This document shows, one piece after another, positions 61,820 to 64,000 of a stretch of DNA of 64,000 bases. Source of the stretch: Serratia proteamaculans_D (GTDB lineage: Bacteria > Pseudomonadota > Gammaproteobacteria > Enterobacterales > Enterobacteriaceae); assembly GCF_049959315.1 (NCBI RefSeq), contig NZ_CP188201.1; one strand, written 5' to 3'. The number at the start of each line of letters is the position of its first letter. Positions within the stretch are counted from its first letter, which is position 1. The position numbers were made by a program, and so were the translations under genes. Under the pieces are notes generated by a model, which did no database searches, was not told the origin of the DNA, and saw only the letters and a list, made by a program, of their open reading frames with translations.

Positions 61820-61847
61820 CGCTAGCACATCTGCTTAAGTCTGTTCT

Positions 61848-61866
61848 GGGGGGCCTTGTGCCCCCC
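61848..61866 (+). terminator. Hairpin between infB and rbfA
   Basis: A 7-base GC stem (GGGGGGC with GCCCCCC) and 5-base loop in the 70-base gap, without a T-run. It could stabilise the mRNA end or reduce read-through. Confidence 0.45.
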
Positions 61867-61889
61867 GATTTGTCTGGAGAATCCACAAA

Positions 61890-62300
61890 ATGGCAAAAGA
61901 ATTCAGCCGCGGTCAGCGCGTGGCACAAGAGATGCAAAAAGAGATTGCTATCATTCTGCAGCGTGAAGTCAAAGATCCGCGTGTCGGCATGGCTACCGTT
62001 TCTGGTGTAGAAGTTTCTCGTGATTTGGCCTATGCCAAAGTTTACGTCACCTTCCTGAACGTATTGACCGAAAACGCCGATCCGGATCTGGTGCCTAAAG
62101 GCATTAAAGCTCTGGAAGACGCTTCCGGCTACATCCGCACGCTGCTGGGTAAAGCCATGCGCCTGCGCGTAGTACCTGAGCTGACCTTCGCTTACGATAA
62201 CTCCCTGGTTGAAGGCATGCGCATGTCCAACCTGGTGACCAACGTAGTGAAGAATGACGCCGAACGCCGTTCCGCATCAGGCGATGACGAGGAGGCTTAA
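61890..62300 (+). CDS. rbfA: 30S ribosome-binding factor RbfA
   Basis: RbfA is a cold-induced 30S maturation factor with a KH-like fold. The sequence MAKEFSRGQRVAQEMQKEIA and the DPRVGMATVSGVEVSRDL segment are conserved. At 136 residues it is the E. coli length. Its stop TAA shares a base with the truB start (TAATG). Confidence 0.97.
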   Translation: MAKEFSRGQRVAQEMQKEIAIILQREVKDPRVGMATVSGVEVSRDLAYAKVYVTFLNVLTENADPDLVPKGIKALEDASGYIRTLLGKAMRLRVVPELTFAYDNSLVEGMRMSNLVTNVVKNDAERRSASGDDEEA

Positions 62301-63244
62301 TGAGTCGCCCTCGTCGCCGCGGCCGTGATATCCACGGTGTCCTGTTGCTGGACAAACCGCAGGGCCTGTCATCCAACGACGCCCTGCAAAAAGTAAAGCG
62401 CCTCTATAACGCCAATCGTGCGGGCCACACCGGCGCGCTCGACCCGCTGGCGACCGGCATGCTGCCGATTTGCCTCGGTGAGGCGACCAAGTTTTCACAG
62501 TTCCTGCTCGACTCCGACAAACGCTACCGCGTGATTGCCCGACTCGGTCAGCGTACCGATACCTCGGATGCCGACGGCCAAATTGTGCAGGAGCGGCCGG
62601 TGAATTTCACCCAGGCGCAGCTCGATGCGGCGCTGGACAGCTTCCGTGGCGATATCAAGCAGGTGCCTTCGATGTACTCGGCGCTGAAATATCAGGGCAA
62701 GAAACTCTATGAGTATGCTCGCCAGGGTATCGAAGTGCCGCGTGAAGCGCGCAGCATTACCGTTTACGAACTGCAGTTTATTCGCTGGGAAGGGGATGAG
62801 CTGGAGCTGGAAATTCACTGCTCAAAAGGCACTTACATCCGTACCATCACCGATGACCTCGGCGAGCTGCTGGGATGTGGCGCGCACGTGATTTACCTGC
62901 GTCGTCTGCAGGTGGCGACCTACCCGACCGAGCGCATGGTCACGCTGGAGCAGTTGAACGAATTGCTGGAGCAGGCCCATCGGCAGGAAATCGCCCCGGC
63001 CGAGCTGCTCGATCCGTTGTTGATGCCGATGGACAGTCCGGTGGAGAACTACCCGGAAGTGAATCTGCTGCCCGTGGTTGCCGGTTACGTTAAGCAAGGG
63101 CAACCGGTTCAGGTTGCCGGTGCACCGGCCTCGGGCATGGTCCGTATCACCGAAGGTGAAGAGCGTAAATTTATCGGCGTCGGTGATATTGCCGATGACG
63201 GTCGTGTGGCACCGCGCCGCCTGGTAGTTGAATATTTCGACTAA
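62300..63244 (+). CDS. truB: tRNA pseudouridine(55) synthase TruB
   Basis: TruB makes pseudouridine 55 in the T loop of tRNAs. The catalytic aspartate is D48 in HTGALDPLATGMLP. GTYIRTITDDLGELLG is the second signature, and a C-terminal PUA-like domain follows. At 314 residues it is the E. coli length. It is coupled to rbfA by a 1-base overlap. Confidence 0.97.
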   Translation: MSRPRRRGRDIHGVLLLDKPQGLSSNDALQKVKRLYNANRAGHTGALDPLATGMLPICLGEATKFSQFLLDSDKRYRVIARLGQRTDTSDADGQIVQERPVNFTQAQLDAALDSFRGDIKQVPSMYSALKYQGKKLYEYARQGIEVPREARSITVYELQFIRWEGDELELEIHCSKGTYIRTITDDLGELLGCGAHVIYLRRLQVATYPTERMVTLEQLNELLEQAHRQEIAPAELLDPLLMPMDSPVENYPEVNLLPVVAGYVKQGQPVQVAGAPASGMVRITEGEERKFIGVGDIADDGRVAPRRLVVEYFD

Positions 63245-63263
63245 GGGTAGAAAACGCACTGCC

Positions 63264-63292
63264 TTGCGATCGCACTGCGCTAAGGGTAGAAT
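63264..63292 (+). promoter_or_regulatory. rpsO promoter
   Basis: TTGCGA (63264-63269), a 17-base spacer and TAGAAT (63287-63292). The sequence CTAAGGGTAGAA occurs twice, at 63241 and 63280; the second copy contains the -10. The leader of about 68 bases before rpsO is where the S15 pseudoknot forms in E. coli. Confidence 0.75.
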
Positions 63293-63367
63293 GGCGCAGC
63301 TTATGCATTGGGTTGCTGAATTAGAGATCGGCGCCTGTATTTATTATCTATAATCTGGAGTAAGACA

Positions 63368-63637
63368 ATGTCTCTAAGTGTTGAAGCTAAAGCTAAAATC
63401 GTAGCTGATTTCGGTCGTGGTACTAACGACAGCGGTTCTTCCGAAGTTCAGGTTGCCCTGTTGACTGCGCAGATCAACCATCTGCAAGGCCACTTCTCAG
63501 AGCACAAAAAAGATCACCACAGCCGTCGTGGTCTGCTGCGTATGGTTTCTCAGCGTCGTAAGCTGCTGGACTACCTGAAGCGTAAAGATGTAGCGCGTTA
63601 CACCAGCCTGATCGAGCGTCTGGGTCTGCGTCGCTAA
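63368..63637 (+). CDS. rpsO: 30S ribosomal protein S15
   Basis: An 89-residue ribosomal protein (MSLSVEAKAKIVADFGRGTN), with the HHSRRGLLRMVSQRRKLLDYL segment that binds 16S rRNA. It is the E. coli length. S15 represses its own translation by trapping ribosomes on a leader pseudoknot. A strong terminator follows. Confidence 0.98.
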   Translation: MSLSVEAKAKIVADFGRGTNDSGSSEVQVALLTAQINHLQGHFSEHKKDHHSRRGLLRMVSQRRKLLDYLKRKDVARYTSLIERLGLRR

Positions 63638-63654
63638 TCAAGCGAGTTTCAGTG

Positions 63655-63684
63655 GAAAGGGGCCTATTTTGGCCCCTTTCTTCT
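63655..63684 (+). terminator. rpsO terminator
   Basis: A 10-base perfect stem (GAAAGGGGCC, 63655-63664, with 63671-63680), a 6-base loop and TTCT. In E. coli some transcripts read through it into pnp. Confidence 0.85.
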
Positions 63685-63892
63685 AGGAAGCATAAGCAAA
63701 TCAGGTTAATGTATTACTGATGTTTCCAAACAGGATCTTCCGTTACAGAGGTTCGCGCGGCTAATGAGAGGCTTTGTCTCAGGCTTGAGATAAGGATTGT
63801 CATTAGTCGCGAGGATGTAGTGAGAAGGCAAACCGAGTCACTGGCGTGTCGAGTCGTCAATACGATTGCGCGCCTAATCTAAGGATATAATT
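63685..63892 (+). promoter_or_regulatory. pnp leader region
   Basis: About 208 bases between rpsO and pnp without a gene. In E. coli this region forms the long RNase III-cut stem by which PNPase controls its own mRNA, and it also encodes the antisense RNA SraG. Hairpin-forming sequence is plausible around 63760-63870, but I could not fold it with confidence, so SraG is not called. Confidence 0.45.
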
Positions 63893-64000
63893 TTGCTGAC
63901 ACCGATCATTCGCAAATTCCAGTATGGCCAGCATACCCTCACTATTGAGACCGGTATGATGGCTCGTCAGGCCACTGCCGCCGTTATGGTAAGCATGGAT
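63893..64000 (+). CDS. pnp: Polynucleotide phosphorylase, N-terminal start (partial)
   Basis: The first 36 codons of the exoribonuclease PNPase, cut off by the right edge. The TTG at 63893 is the start, because LTPIIRKFQYGQHTLTIETG and then MMARQATAAVMVSMD match the family N-terminus; an AAGGATAT lies upstream. It follows rpsO, as in other enterobacteria. Confidence 0.95.
   Translation, partial: MLTPIIRKFQYGQHTLTIETGMMARQATAAVMVSMD

Noticed and set aside
63685..63892. SraG small RNA
   Set aside because: The position is right, but I could not identify a promoter or terminator on the minus strand, so I noted the region without calling the RNA.

Overview
This 64 kb window is enterobacterial chromosome, packed with housekeeping genes. 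Gene order and protein sequence point to the Yersiniaceae, most likely Serratia. Blocks match those around E. coli amiB-mutL-hfq-purA-rnr, rpsF-rplI, cpdB-cysQ-ytfJKL-msrA-tamAB-ppa, fbp-mpl, argR-mdh and ispB-rplU-obgE-greA-ftsH-glmM-nusA-infB-pnp. The species call is inference from remembered sequences. I see no insertion sequence, complete prophage, CRISPR array, rRNA operon or toxin cluster.

Layout. 1-7.5 kb: the end of amiB, then mutL, miaA, hfq, hflX, hflK, hflC and yjeT (cell wall, mismatch repair, tRNA modification, RNA chaperone, FtsH regulators). 7.5-17 kb: purA; the nsrR-rnr-rlmB group; aidB; yjfL; and yjfN, bsmA, yjfP and yjfY, with no ula operon. 17.4-21 kb: rpsF-priB-rpsR-rplI, a DUF488 gene, ytfB and fklB. 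21-34 kb: cpdB, cysQ, ytfJ, ytfK, ytfL, msrA, the coupled tamA-tamB-ytfP unit, and ppa. 34-38.5 kb: a chemoreceptor with an excellent FliA (sigma-28) promoter, in the place where E. coli has ytfQRT-yjfF; then fbp and mpl. 38.5-42.5 kb: a synteny junction with two tandem yhcN-like genes, argR, mdh, and a divergent pair of Mu-phage-like regulators (Ner-like sfsB and a gene with the MuA N-terminal DNA-binding domain). 42.5-64 kb: ispB, rplU-rpmA-yhbE-obgE, pmrAB inserted before dacB, greA with its attenuated leader, yhbY, rlmE-ftsH with a heat-shock promoter, folP-glmM-secG, two tRNAs (Leu-GAG and initiator Met), rimP-nusA-infB-rbfA-truB, rpsO and the start of pnp.

The main systems are translation and RNA metabolism (ribosomal proteins, initiation and elongation factors, RNase R, PNPase, RNA methylases), membrane protein quality control (FtsH with HflK and HflC), outer-membrane assembly (TamAB), and stress regulation (NsrR, YtfK, PmrAB, five DUF1471 proteins). 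The least ordinary places are the Mu-like regulator pair with inverted repeats between its genes, the FliA-dependent chemoreceptor, the spread of DUF1471 paralogues, and several readable regulatory leaders (greA, rpsF, rlmE-ftsH, argR).
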